Source: Microbacterium sp. (GTDB taxonomy: Bacteria; Actinomycetota; Actinomycetes; Actinomycetales; Microbacteriaceae). From it: DNA of 64,000 nucleotides. The notes beneath the pieces were generated by a model that was not told the DNA's origin, did not search any database, and saw only the letters and a program-made list of their open reading frames with translations. The number at the start of each line of letters is the position of its first letter. Within the stretch, counting starts at the first letter, position 1. Of this stretch, positions 25,034 to 33,545 are shown piece by piece. The DNA lies in contig NZ_JAFKIP010000005.1 of assembly GCF_017305435.1 (NCBI RefSeq), positions 62,001 through 126,000 of the forward strand, in the 5' to 3' direction. The translations under genes were made by a program, and so were the position numbers.

Positions 25034-26766
25034 GCGTCTGTCCTCTCCGTGTGTGCCGAGCGGGAGACGTTCCCGGAGAGCTCGGCGATGTCCCGGCCCG
25101 CGCGGTACCCGAAGGCCAACGCAGGACCGATGTGGCTTCCGTACCCCGGGTAGCCGCCTCCGAACACGCTGACGGCCGCCGCGCCGGCCGCGTAGAGGCC
25201 GGGGATCGGTTCGTTCTGGTCGTCGACGACGCGACCGCGGTCATCGACGGCGATTCCGGCGAAGGTGCCGAGGTCGCCCATCTGGATCTTCGCTGCGTAG
25301 AACGGGCCCTTGTCGAGCGGAGCCAGGTTCGGGTTGGGGGTGTGCGTGGCATCGCCCCGGAAGTGGTTGTACTCCGTCGAGCCGCGGCCGAACGCCGTGT
25401 CCACCCCGCGGACGGCGTCCTTGTTGAACTCGGCGACCGTGGACTCCAGACCCGCAGGGTCGACGCCGATCCGTCGGGCGAGCGCGCGCAGGGTGCGCCC
25501 CTTCTGCAGATAGCCGGAACGGTAGAAGTATCCACGTGGCATCGGCCAGGGCTTCGCATAGCCGATGCCGTACTTGTGCATCGTCTTCGCATCGGCGATC
25601 ACGTACGCCCAGGTGTCTTCCTCGGTTGCGTTGTGAGCGATCATGCGTCCGCCGAAGTCGTGGTAGCTGAGCGCCTCGTTGCCGAACCGTCGTCCGTGCC
25701 GGTCCACGGTGATCAGGCCGGGGAGCCCGATCGCCCGTAAGTGGGGGAAGAGGCGGGGAGACCCGTCTCGCAGATAGCGGAAGACGGTGACCGGTGCCCA
25801 CGACCCGACCGATGAGACCGAGTCGTCGATCCGGCCTCCGGCTGTCACCGCGAGCCGGGCCGCATCGCCTCGGTGCCCGATCGTCGGCGTGAAGTGCTGG
25901 TCTCCGCTGGGGTCGTGCGGGAAGTAGCGTCGGCGAAGCTCGGGGTCGCCGGAGAACCCTCCTCCGGCGAGGATGACCCCCAGGCGTGCGTGGACGACTC
26001 CCGCGTGCTCACCTCCCACGCGCGCCCCCGTCACCGCACCCTGCTCGTCGCGAAGCAGCTCCTCGATGGGCGCATTCCTCCAGAGCCGGATTCCCGCATC
26101 GAGAGCACTGCGCACCATCAGTGTCATCAGCGCGTTGCCGTTGGAACGCATGACGGGACGTCGGTAGCGAGCCGCATCGAACCAGGTGCGCAAGAGGCGT
26201 CCGGTGACATAGGTGAATGCGCTGAGCGACTGGTTCACCCGGAAGAACTGCTGAATGTCGTTGCCGACCTGCGGCATGTAGCCGAAGACCGTGTACGACG
26301 ACAGATAGGGCTGCATGAGCAGTCGATGGTCGCCGAGTATGCGCGCGTCAGTGTCCTTGGGGATGATGGCGCGACCTCCCAGGCGCGCGCCCGGGAGGTC
26401 CATCTGATAGTCCGGTGCTTTCGCCGGGTAGTCGAATTCGACGGCCGTGCGCTGCTCGAGGAAATCGAGTGTCTCGGGGACCAGGTCGAGGAATGCGTCG
26501 ACACCGGCCTCGTCGAAGGTGTCGGGTGCCAAGGCGCGCAGATACGTGATCTGGTCGTCGCGGGTGTCGCCGCCTGCGGCACCTGCTCGATTGCCCGGCA
26601 TCCATGCCCAACCGGCCGAGATGGCGGTGGTACCGCCGAAGTACGGCTCTCGTTCGGCAACGATGACACTGAGCCCGTCCGCCGCCGCCCGAAGCGCGGC
26701 GGCGAGTCCGGCGACTCCCGATCCCATCACGAGGACATCGACGGTGGATTCCTTCGGTCGGCTCAT
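25030..26766 (-). CDS. FAD-dependent oxidoreductase, ketosteroid dehydrogenase-like (second copy)
   Basis: 578 residues from ATG 26766 (MSRPKES), preceded by AAGGAG; a start at 26811 would add an unlikely lead. FAD motif VLVMGSGVAGLAAALRA, GGTTAISAGWAWMPGN and the C-terminal GLYAAGAAAVSVFGGGYPGYG with the YPG Tyr. It shares architecture with the gene at 22616 but is only moderately similar. It forms a coupled pair with the SDR. Substrate class (steroid, terpenoid ketone or other cyclic ketone) cannot be settled from sequence. Confidence 0.8.
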   Translation of the reverse strand: MSRPKESTVDVLVMGSGVAGLAAALRAAADGLSVIVAEREPYFGGTTAISAGWAWMPGNRAGAAGGDTRDDQITYLRALAPDTFDEAGVDAFLDLVPETLDFLEQRTAVEFDYPAKAPDYQMDLPGARLGGRAIIPKDTDARILGDHRLLMQPYLSSYTVFGYMPQVGNDIQQFFRVNQSLSAFTYVTGRLLRTWFDAARYRRPVMRSNGNALMTLMVRSALDAGIRLWRNAPIEELLRDEQGAVTGARVGGEHAGVVHARLGVILAGGGFSGDPELRRRYFPHDPSGDQHFTPTIGHRGDAARLAVTAGGRIDDSVSSVGSWAPVTVFRYLRDGSPRLFPHLRAIGLPGLITVDRHGRRFGNEALSYHDFGGRMIAHNATEEDTWAYVIADAKTMHKYGIGYAKPWPMPRGYFYRSGYLQKGRTLRALARRIGVDPAGLESTVAEFNKDAVRGVDTAFGRGSTEYNHFRGDATHTPNPNLAPLDKGPFYAAKIQMGDLGTFAGIAVDDRGRVVDDQNEPIPGLYAAGAAAVSVFGGGYPGYGSHIGPALAFGYRAGRDIAELSGNVSRSAHTERTDA

Positions 26767-27027
26767 AGCCCGATCGCTCCTTCTGCTTTGCGTTGAGTGC
26801 GGACCGCTCACAGGTGGACTCGGATCGGGCGAAGCGCCGGCCGCGGCGCGCCCGTCACCCGCGTCGACGTGAGGCTATCCAACTGTGCGCAGAGGGACTC
26901 CGTGATTCAAGCGGAGTGCCCATTCAATGGCAGACGGGGCGAAGGCTGAAGAAGTCCCGCTTCGGGAGTCGTCGAAGAAGAACATCAGTTCCTCGCACGT
27001 CAAGATCCTCGACGACTTCGGCGTCAT

Positions 27028-27057
27028 CACCGGGCATCGGCAAGCCGATGCCCGGTG
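27028..27057. repeat. Perfect 13-bp inverted repeat with CAAG loop
   Basis: CACCGGGCATCGG, loop CAAG, then the exact complement. No T-run on either side. Possibly a terminator for the tRNA transcript, or a structural remnant in the gene-free interval. Confidence 0.6.
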
Positions 27058-27151
27058 CGCCGCGCAGCAAAGACGCGCTGCGGCCGCGGCGTCTTCGAAG
27101 GTGAAAAGCCGAGCTGATCAGATTGAAGCTGTTCGAGAACTCAGCGAGCAA

Positions 27152-27171
27152 GATCGCGTAATTCCGCGATC
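27152..27171 (-). terminator. Hairpin immediately after tRNA-Gly
   Basis: GATCGCG (27152-27158) pairs with CGCGATC (27165-27171) across a 6-base AT-rich loop, beginning ten bases beyond the tRNA 3' end on the minus strand. Probable tRNA terminator. Confidence 0.5.
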
Positions 27172-27180
27172 AATCTGTGG

Positions 27181-27251
27181 AGGGGCTGACGGGAATCGAA
27201 CCCGCGCTGTCTGCTTGGGAAGCAGAAGTTCTGCCATTGAACTACAGCCCC
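27181..27251 (-). tRNA. tRNA-Gly (anticodon CCC)
   Basis: 71 nucleotides on the minus strand. The acceptor stem GGGGCTG pairs with CAGCCCC, followed by a T discriminator. The anticodon stem TCTGC/GCAGA encloses loop TTCCCAA, giving anticodon CCC, which reads GGG glycine codons. The T arm contains GGTTCGATTCC. CCA is not encoded. The 3' end faces the catabolic block at 13-26.8 kb, the orientation expected when a mobile island inserts at a tRNA, though no integrase or duplicated tRNA end is seen. Confidence 0.95.
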
Positions 27252-27405
27252 GCAGTCCTCCCTGGTGCGGAGGGCAACTCAGCCAGCATACCGCCCCAAT
27301 CCGGTCAGACCCAAAGCCGCCCGCACGGTGAATCGCCGCCCTCGGGGGCGTCGGCGAGCGACTCGCGTTGCGGCTGGGGCGGTCCGGTCCGCTCCCCGGG
27401 CTCCA

Positions 27406-29106
27406 TCAGCGCTTGAGCCCGCGGAAGTCGCTCTCGCGGAACTCGGTCTCGATGCGCGACCCGGCGCGTTCGATTTCACGCTCGCGCAGCTCGACCCGAC
27501 GGATCTTGCCCGAGATCGTCTTCGGAAGCTCGAAGAACTCGACACGGCGTACCCGCATGTACGGTGGCATGTGCTCGCGGGCATGCGCGAGGATCGACCG
27601 CGCCGTTTCGGCATCCGCGCTCGCCGACGCGCTCAGGTGCACGTACGCCTTCACGACGTTCAGGCGTACGTCGTCGGGGGCGCCGACGACACCTGCTTCG
27701 GCGACGGCGGGGTGAGTGAGCAGGATCGACTCGACCTCGAAGGGCGAGACCTTGAAGTCGCTCGCCTTGAACACGTCGTCGGTGCGCCCGACGAAGGTGA
27801 GGAAGCCGTCGGTATCGCGCGTGGCGACGTCGCTCGTGTGGAAGAGTCCGTCGTGTTCGACCTTCGCGGTGCGGTCGGGTTCGCCAACGTACCCGGGGGT
27901 GAGGTTCACGGGTCGCACGGGCGTCGTCGGCAGGCAGATCTCGCCCTCGTCGGTCTCTTCTCCCGTGACGGGGTCGATCAGCACGATGTCATTGCCGGGC
28001 AGCGGGCGCCCCATCGACCCGGGCTTCAGCCGCACCCCGGGGGTGTTGCCGATGACAGCGGTGAGCTCGGTCTGGCCGTAGCCGTCGCGGATCTGGACGC
28101 CCCACCACCCCTCGATCGTCGCGATCACCTCCGGGTTGAGGGGCTCGCCGGCCGACAGCAGTTCGCGCAGTGCGCGCGGGCGCTTCTCGAGGGATGCCTG
28201 GATGAGCATGCGCCACACCGTGGGCGGTGCGCAGAAGGTCGTGACGCCGCCGCGGTCGAGTTGGTCGACGAGGGCGACCGGATCGAACCGGCTGTAGTTG
28301 TACACGAACACGGTGGCCTCGGCGATCCACGGCGCGAAGAAGAGGCTCCAGGCGTGCTTGCCCCACCCGGGCGCGCTGATCGTCATGTGCACGTCGCCGG
28401 GGCGCACGCCGATCCAGTACATCGTGGACAGGTGTCCCACCGGATAGGTGAGGTGGGTGTGCTCGACCATCTTGGGCCGTGAGGTGGTGCCCGAGGTGAA
28501 GTAGATGATCGAGGCATCCGTCGACCGCGTCACGATTCCCGGTGCGTCGTCGCTCGCCGCGCCCGCGTCGTCGAAATCCCGCCAGCCCGGGCGGTCCGCC
28601 CCGACGCCGATGCGCACGAGCGTCGGGTCGAGGTCGTCGAACTTCGCGGCATCCGCCCGATCGGCGATGACGGCGCGGATGCCCGCCCGCTCGATCCGCT
28701 CGGCGAGTTCGTCGCGGCCGAGCACGACCGACGTCGGCAGCATCACGGCGCCGATCTTCATGATCGCGAGCATCGCCTGCCAGAGTTCCAGGCGATTGTC
28801 GAGCATCAGCATGACGCGGTCGCCATGCCCGAGTCCCAGCGCGATCAGCCAGTTCGCGACGCGGTTCGACTGGCGGCGCAGCTCGTCGAATGTGACGGAT
28901 GCCTCTCGGCCGTCCTCTTCGACGATGCGCAGCGCTGTGTGGTCGTTGCCTTCGGCGATGCCGTCGAACCAGTCGACGGCCCAGTTGAAGTGCTCGCCCA
29001 CATCGGGCCAGACGAACGCGGCGCGGGCGGCCTCAAGATCGGCCGCGGTCTCGAGCAGCAGGTCGCGGGCGGCGCGGAACGCGAGTCCGGCGGGTGAGAG
29101 GGTCAT
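27406..29106 (-). CDS. AMP-binding acyl-CoA synthetase (medium-chain/ACSM type)
   Basis: 566 residues of the ANL superfamily. The phosphate-binding loop is IYFTSGTTSRPKMVEH, the adenylate motif GYGQTE is present, and the hinge/C-terminal part contains GRTDDVFKASDFKVSPFEVE and PKTISGKIRRVELR with the catalytic Lys. It forms acyl-CoA from a carboxylic acid, ATP and CoA. The ACSM-type layout suggests medium-chain, branched or aromatic acids. It is separated from dcd by about 195 bases without a gene and from the tRNA-Gly by about 155 bases without a gene. Confidence 0.9.
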   Translation of the reverse strand: MTLSPAGLAFRAARDLLLETAADLEAARAAFVWPDVGEHFNWAVDWFDGIAEGNDHTALRIVEEDGREASVTFDELRRQSNRVANWLIALGLGHGDRVMLMLDNRLELWQAMLAIMKIGAVMLPTSVVLGRDELAERIERAGIRAVIADRADAAKFDDLDPTLVRIGVGADRPGWRDFDDAGAASDDAPGIVTRSTDASIIYFTSGTTSRPKMVEHTHLTYPVGHLSTMYWIGVRPGDVHMTISAPGWGKHAWSLFFAPWIAEATVFVYNYSRFDPVALVDQLDRGGVTTFCAPPTVWRMLIQASLEKRPRALRELLSAGEPLNPEVIATIEGWWGVQIRDGYGQTELTAVIGNTPGVRLKPGSMGRPLPGNDIVLIDPVTGEETDEGEICLPTTPVRPVNLTPGYVGEPDRTAKVEHDGLFHTSDVATRDTDGFLTFVGRTDDVFKASDFKVSPFEVESILLTHPAVAEAGVVGAPDDVRLNVVKAYVHLSASASADAETARSILAHAREHMPPYMRVRRVEFFELPKTISGKIRRVELREREIERAGSRIETEFRESDFRGLKR

Positions 29107-29301
29107 GATGGTCCTCGGATCTGCGCTGCGGGTGTGCCGCGCGTCGCCGCAAGTCTACGAGCGGGCGAGCGGTGCGGGCGGTCGGGAGGGCGTGCCTGGG
29201 CGTGGCGTCGCGCCGGTGCCGTGGCTGGCCGAGGCTGCCCGTCGGCCGTGAGCTTGCGGCGTGCCGCTCGTCTGCCGGGAGGCCCACAGTAGGCTGGCGG
29301 C

Positions 29302-29907
29302 GTGCTGCTGAGCGACCGTGACATCCGAGCCGAGATCTCTACCGGACGGGTCGGCCTCGACCCGTGGGAGCCGTCGATGGTGCAGCCGTCGAGCGTCGAT
29401 GTGCGCCTCGACCGCTACTTCCGCCTCTTCGACAACCACAAGTACCCCTTCATCGACCCCGCCGAGGACCAGCCCGACCTCACCCACCTCATCGAGGTCG
29501 CGCCCGACGAGCCGTTCATCCTGCACCCCGGCGAGTTCGTGCTCGGCTCGACGTTCGAGCAGGTCACGCTCCCCGACGACATCGCCGCGCGCCTGGAGGG
29601 GAAGTCGTCGCTGGGGCGTCTGGGCCTCCTCACCCACTCGACGGCGGGGTTCATCGACCCGGGATTCTCGGGGCACGTGACCCTCGAGCTCTCGAACGTC
29701 GCGACCCTGCCGATCAAGCTGTGGCCCGGCATGAAGATCGGGCAGCTCTGCTTCTTCCGCCTGTCCTCGGCGGCCGAGAACCCCTACGGCACGGGCCCGT
29801 ACCTCAACCGCTATCACGGGCAGCGCGGCCCCACGGCATCCCGCTCGTCGCAGAACTTCCACCGGACCGACGTCGGGTCGACTGACGCGGGAGCGCTCGG
29901 AGGCTGA
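29302..29907 (+). CDS. dcd: dCTP deaminase (probably bifunctional, dUMP-forming)
   Basis: 201 residues beginning with GTG (MLLSDRDI). Family motifs [28 protein letters not shown] and the catalytic-Glu segment [14 protein letters not shown] are complete, ending with [10 protein letters not shown]. The [13 protein letters not shown] form matches the actinobacterial bifunctional dCTP deaminase:dUTPase rather than the monofunctional enterobacterial enzyme. It supplies dUMP for thymidylate synthesis while avoiding free dUTP. Confidence 0.95.
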   Translation: MLLSDRDIRAEISTGRVGLDPWEPSMVQPSSVDVRLDRYFRLFDNHKYPFIDPAEDQPDLTHLIEVAPDEPFILHPGEFVLGSTFEQVTLPDDIAARLEGKSSLGRLGLLTHSTAGFIDPGFSGHVTLELSNVATLPIKLWPGMKIGQLCFFRLSSAAENPYGTGPYLNRYHGQRGPTASRSSQNFHRTDVGSTDAGALGG

Positions 29908-29988
29908 GTCGCCCGAGTCGGAGGCCGTGTCCACGCCGGTTTTCGCCGCGACGGGGCTAGCCTCGTCAGCGGAGACGGGAGGTGTGGC

Positions 29989-31422
29989 ATGCACCGTCAT
30001 CATCACGCATCGGAGGATGCCTCGGTCGTCGTCGCGCGCCGGCCGAGGATCGTCGTCAGCGTCCTCCTCACCCTCATCGCCGTCGCCACGGCGGTCGGCG
30101 CTTTCGCGATGTGGCCGCACGGTGCCGCCGCCGCCCTGACGCCGGGATCGGCGCAGGTGGCCGTCGACGGCACGACGTTCCCGACCGCGACGGTGCAGTC
30201 GATCTCCCCGACGTGCGCGGGAGTGGGGGATGCCGGTGCGCCGACGGCGGGCTCGGGCTGCGAGACTGCGACGGTCACGATCCTCGACGGCGACCGAGCG
30301 GGAACGCGCGCGGACGTCCAGTTGCAGGGCCCGCTGGCCGCGGCGGGCATCAGCCCGGGCGACCAGGTCCGGCTGATGATCGCGCCCGCGGCGGCGCAGG
30401 CGTCCGGCGATCCGGGCACGGTGCAGGACGCGGCGCAGGGCCTGGCGCAGGGCACGGCGCAGGAGGCGGGGCAGGGCACGGCGCAGGACGCTGTGCCGGC
30501 CCCGGAGGAGCCCGGCGCGGCGACGCCGGGGGTCTCCGTCTTCGGCGTCGTGCGCACCGGCCCGTTCCTCCTCTGGGCGATCGTGTTCGTCGTGATCATC
30601 GGGCTCGTGGGACGGTGGCGGGGACTGCTCGCGATCGTCGGTCTCGGGTTCAGCGGCGTCGTCGTCGCGATCTTCACCCTGCCGGCTCTCTTGAACGGGT
30701 CGTCCGGCGTCGCCGTCGCCCTCGTCAGCGCCGGGGCGATGCTCTACGTCGTGCTCTACCTCGCGCACGGCGTCTCGATGCGCACGAGCGCGGCGCTCGC
30801 CGGCACCCTTGCCGGCGTGCTGATCACCGCAGTGATCGCGCAGCTCGCCATCGTGAGCACACGCCTCAGCGGCATCGCCGACGACGGCACTGGCACGCTG
30901 GCCGGGATGACGAGTCATCTCGACTTCCAGGGCCTTCTCGCCTGCGCGGTCATCATCGCGGGGCTCGGGGTGCTCAACGACGTGACCGTCACACAGAGCT
31001 CCTCGGTGTGGGAGCTGCGGGCGGCGGCGCCCCAGGCATCCCGCCGCCGCCTCTTCGCACAGGCCATGCGCATCGGGCGCGACCACATCGCGTCGACGAT
31101 CTACACGATCGTCTTCGCCTACGCGGGCGCCTCGCTCGGCGTGCTGCTCCTCGTCTCCGTCGCCGACACCCCGCTGCTCACCCTCCTGAGCTACGACGAC
31201 ATCGCGACGGAGATCGTCCGCGCCGTGTGCAGCGGGATCGGGCTCGTCCTCGCCATCCCGATCACGACGGCGATCGCGGTCGCGCTCGTCCCGCCCACGC
31301 GCGTGGACGGAACCGAGCGGCCGCCGCGCGACGTGAGCGCGGAGGACATGTCGAAGATCGACTGGCTCCGATCGCTGCAGACTCCGGCCGGTTCGACGGG
31401 CGGCATCCCGGCGGGGGGCTGA
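29989..31422 (+). CDS. YibE/F-family integral membrane protein
   Basis: 477 residues. His-rich start (HRHHH), one N-terminal helix, an extracytoplasmic domain, then about seven helices in the C-terminal half with the YibE/F signatures GRWRGLLAIVGLGFSG, LAHGVSMRTSAAL and GVLNDVTVTQSSSVWEL. A linker at about residues 140-170 is a low-complexity run of Ala-Gln-Gly units encoded by short direct repeats. The family is widespread in Gram-positives with unknown transport function. Confidence 0.88.
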   Translation: MHRHHHASEDASVVVARRPRIVVSVLLTLIAVATAVGAFAMWPHGAAAALTPGSAQVAVDGTTFPTATVQSISPTCAGVGDAGAPTAGSGCETATVTILDGDRAGTRADVQLQGPLAAAGISPGDQVRLMIAPAAAQASGDPGTVQDAAQGLAQGTAQEAGQGTAQDAVPAPEEPGAATPGVSVFGVVRTGPFLLWAIVFVVIIGLVGRWRGLLAIVGLGFSGVVVAIFTLPALLNGSSGVAVALVSAGAMLYVVLYLAHGVSMRTSAALAGTLAGVLITAVIAQLAIVSTRLSGIADDGTGTLAGMTSHLDFQGLLACAVIIAGLGVLNDVTVTQSSSVWELRAAAPQASRRRLFAQAMRIGRDHIASTIYTIVFAYAGASLGVLLLVSVADTPLLTLLSYDDIATEIVRAVCSGIGLVLAIPITTAIAVALVPPTRVDGTERPPRDVSAEDMSKIDWLRSLQTPAGSTGGIPAGG

Positions 31423-31439
31423 TCAGCGCGGGCGGCTGA

Positions 31440-31841
31440 TCAGCGCGCGATGCGCGCGCAGTCGGCGCAGAGGCCGAACACCTCGAAGACGTGTCGTGTG
31501 ACGGTGTAGCCGCGCGCCGCCGCGGCGGCCTGGATCCACTCCTCGGACGGAGGGTCGATCTCGTCGGACTTGCCGCAGTTCTCGCACACGAGGTGATGGT
31601 GGTGCGCGCCGTCGCCGCACGCCTTGTAGAGCTGTTCGCCCTCGACGGTGATCGCGTCGACGAGCCCCGCGGCGGTCAGCGCGTTCAGCTGGCGGTACAC
31701 GGTGGCAAGACCCACGCGGTCGCCGCCCGCCTCGAGCTCGGCGTGCAGCTGCTGCGCGGAAGTGAACCCGTCCTTGCCGTCCAGAGCCTGCCGGATGGCC
31801 GCCTTCTGGGCGGTGCGGCGTACGCCGGTCGCTGCCGTCAT
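31440..31841 (-). CDS. zur: Fur-family regulator, probably zinc-responsive (Zur)
   Basis: 133 residues from ATG 31841, chosen for GGGAGGGG just upstream; the longer frame starts without support. Winged helix (KAAIRQALDGKDGFTSAQQLH, then GLATVYRQLNAL), a metal site HHHHLVCENCG and a second Cys pair CADC near the end. It is the last gene of the block containing the ZnuABC-type importer, about 130 bp downstream of the permease. Both importer promoters nearby carry palindromic Zur-like boxes. The assignment to Zur over Fur rests on this context. Confidence 0.85.
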   Translation of the reverse strand: MTAATGVRRTAQKAAIRQALDGKDGFTSAQQLHAELEAGGDRVGLATVYRQLNALTAAGLVDAITVEGEQLYKACGDGAHHHHLVCENCGKSDEIDPPSEEWIQAAAAARGYTVTRHVFEVFGLCADCARIAR

Positions 31842-31971
31842 CGGTGCCCCTCCCGTGGCTGGAAGGCCCAGTCTACGGCGGCATCCCGCGCCGCGGGCGG
31901 ACGCCCGCCGGACGCACGGCGCACGCACCGTGGACGCGCGCCCGTCCTCACACCCGACTGCGCGCCTGTCG

Positions 31972-32808
31972 TCACGCCAGGCTGCGTGCCCGCACCGCGG
32001 CGATGACCCGGCACACGAGGTAGATCACGAACGAGATGGTCGTGATGAAGGGCGAGACGGGGAGTGTGCTGCCGATCGCGACGAGGATCCCGCCGACGGC
32101 CGAGACGAGCCCGAACACCATGCTGAGCAGCGGCACCGCAAGGCTCGACTTCACCACCTGCATGGCGGCCGCGGCCGGGGTGACCAGGAGCGCCAGCACC
32201 AGGAGCGCGCCGATCACCTGCACGGCGATCGCGACCGTCAGCGCCAGGGCGATCATGAAGACCACGGAGAGGCTTCGCGTCGGAACGCCGCGGGAGAGCG
32301 CGACGTCGGGGTCGAGCGAGTCGAACGACAGCGGCCGCCAGATGATGAGCAGCGCCGCGAGTACGACGACGGAGCCGCCCACGAGGAGGCCGAGCTTGTC
32401 GAAGCCGACGGAGACGATCTGCCCCGTGAGCAGGCCGAACTTGTTCGCCGACCTCCCCGGGTAGAGCGACAGGCAGAGGATGCCGATGCCGAGCCCGAAC
32501 GGCATGAGGACGCCCACGATCGAGTTGCGATCTCGTGCCCGCGTGCCCAGGAGCCCGACGATGAGAGCCGCGAGGAGCGACCCGATCGTCGACCCGACGA
32601 GGACGTCCACGCCGAGCAGCAGTGCCACTGCGGCTCCGGCGAAGGTGAGCTCGGAGATGCCGTGCACCGCGAAGGCCATGTCGCGCTGCATCACGAAGAC
32701 GCCGATGAGCCCGCCGACGATGCCGATGATGCCGCACGCGATCACGGAGTTGCCGACGAGGCCGAGCAGCTCGCCGTACCGGGACCAGTCGAAGATGTCG
32801 TCCATCAC
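31972..32808 (-). CDS. znuB: Zinc/manganese ABC transporter permease (ZnuB type)
   Basis: 278 residues, ABC-3 family, about eight helices. The conserved QRDMAFAVHGISELTFAGAA segment after the first helices and the GALLVLALLVTPAAAA segment are typical. Start is GTG 32808 overlapping the ATPase stop (GTGA), with ATG 32805 as the alternative. Forms the channel for zinc import with the ATPase and binding protein upstream. Confidence 0.9.
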   Translation of the reverse strand: MMDDIFDWSRYGELLGLVGNSVIACGIIGIVGGLIGVFVMQRDMAFAVHGISELTFAGAAVALLLGVDVLVGSTIGSLLAALIVGLLGTRARDRNSIVGVLMPFGLGIGILCLSLYPGRSANKFGLLTGQIVSVGFDKLGLLVGGSVVVLAALLIIWRPLSFDSLDPDVALSRGVPTRSLSVVFMIALALTVAIAVQVIGALLVLALLVTPAAAAMQVVKSSLAVPLLSMVFGLVSAVGGILVAIGSTLPVSPFITTISFVIYLVCRVIAAVRARSLA

Positions 32809-33545
32809 TCATGCTCCGCGTGGTGGGGGTGATCGTGGAGGTCGGCGTGCTCGATGTCCTCCGGCGCGCCGAGCCAGTGGGTGCCGTCGCCGCGGATCAC
32901 GAGCGCGCGGTTCGCGACCTCGATGACGGGGGCCACGTCGTGAGAGATGAACAGGACCGCCGCACCGCGCCGCTGCTGCGCGATGGCGAGGTCCACGATC
33001 CCCTGCTTGTGCGCCACGTCGAGGCTCGACAGCGGCTCGTCGAGCAGCAGGATTGCCGGTTCGTCCACGATCGCCTGTGCGACGCGCAGCCGCTGCTGCT
33101 CGCCCCCCGAGAGGTCGCCGATCGGCCGCCGGGCGAGGTGCTCGCCGCCGACCGCCGCGATCGCCTTGTCGATGGCCGCCTTGTCGCCGCGGCGCAGCAG
33201 CGGCAGGCCGAACCGCGTTCCGGTGCGCCCGAGCGTCACGAGGTCGCGTCCCGTCAGCGGGGCGCCCCGCGGGATGATCCGCTGCTGCGGCACGTACCCG
33301 ATGCGTCGATCGCCGCGGCGGGCCGGCTCGCCCAGCACTCGGACCGATCCGCGGTCGAGGTGGTCGAGACCGAGGATCGCCCGGAACAGCGTCGTCTTCC
33401 CCGCGCCGTTCGGGCCCAGGATGACGATGAAGTCCCCGGGCGCGACGGACAGGTCGAGGTGATCGAAGATCGGTTTGTCGCGCGTGCTGATCGCCGCGTC
33501 GGCGAGCTCGAGAACGGGGCCGGTCGGGTCCGGCGCCGCACTCAC
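32805..33545 (-). CDS. znuC: Zinc ABC transporter ATP-binding protein (ZnuC type)
   Basis: 246 residues from GTG 33545, which overlaps the stop of the binding-protein gene by four bases; an ATG at 33587 would force a 46-base overlap. Walker A GPNGAGKTT, signature LSGGEQQRLRVAQA, Walker B ILLLDEPLSSLD. The C-terminus is His/Asp-rich (HADLHDHPHHAEHE), a likely zinc-binding tail that may sense or buffer cytosolic zinc. Confidence 0.9.
   Translation of the reverse strand: MSAAPDPTGPVLELADAAISTRDKPIFDHLDLSVAPGDFIVILGPNGAGKTTLFRAILGLDHLDRGSVRVLGEPARRGDRRIGYVPQQRIIPRGAPLTGRDLVTLGRTGTRFGLPLLRRGDKAAIDKAIAAVGGEHLARRPIGDLSGGEQQRLRVAQAIVDEPAILLLDEPLSSLDVAHKQGIVDLAIAQQRRGAAVLFISHDVAPVIEVANRALVIRGDGTHWLGAPEDIEHADLHDHPHHAEHE

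Larger units (their letters stand above)
26767..27180. other. Gene-free interval between flavoprotein gene and tRNA-Gly
   Basis: About 410 bases with no convincing gene on either strand. It contains the flavoprotein promoter region, a strong hairpin (27028-27057) and a smaller hairpin just after the tRNA (27152-27171). The region around 26930-27120 is lower in G+C third-position bias than neighbouring genes and includes A-rich stretches, which suggests non-coding or decayed sequence. Confidence 0.5.

Noticed and set aside
27028-27057. Hairpin near tRNA-Gly as an integrase attachment site
   Set aside because: It does not share sequence with the tRNA 3' end and no integrase is present.
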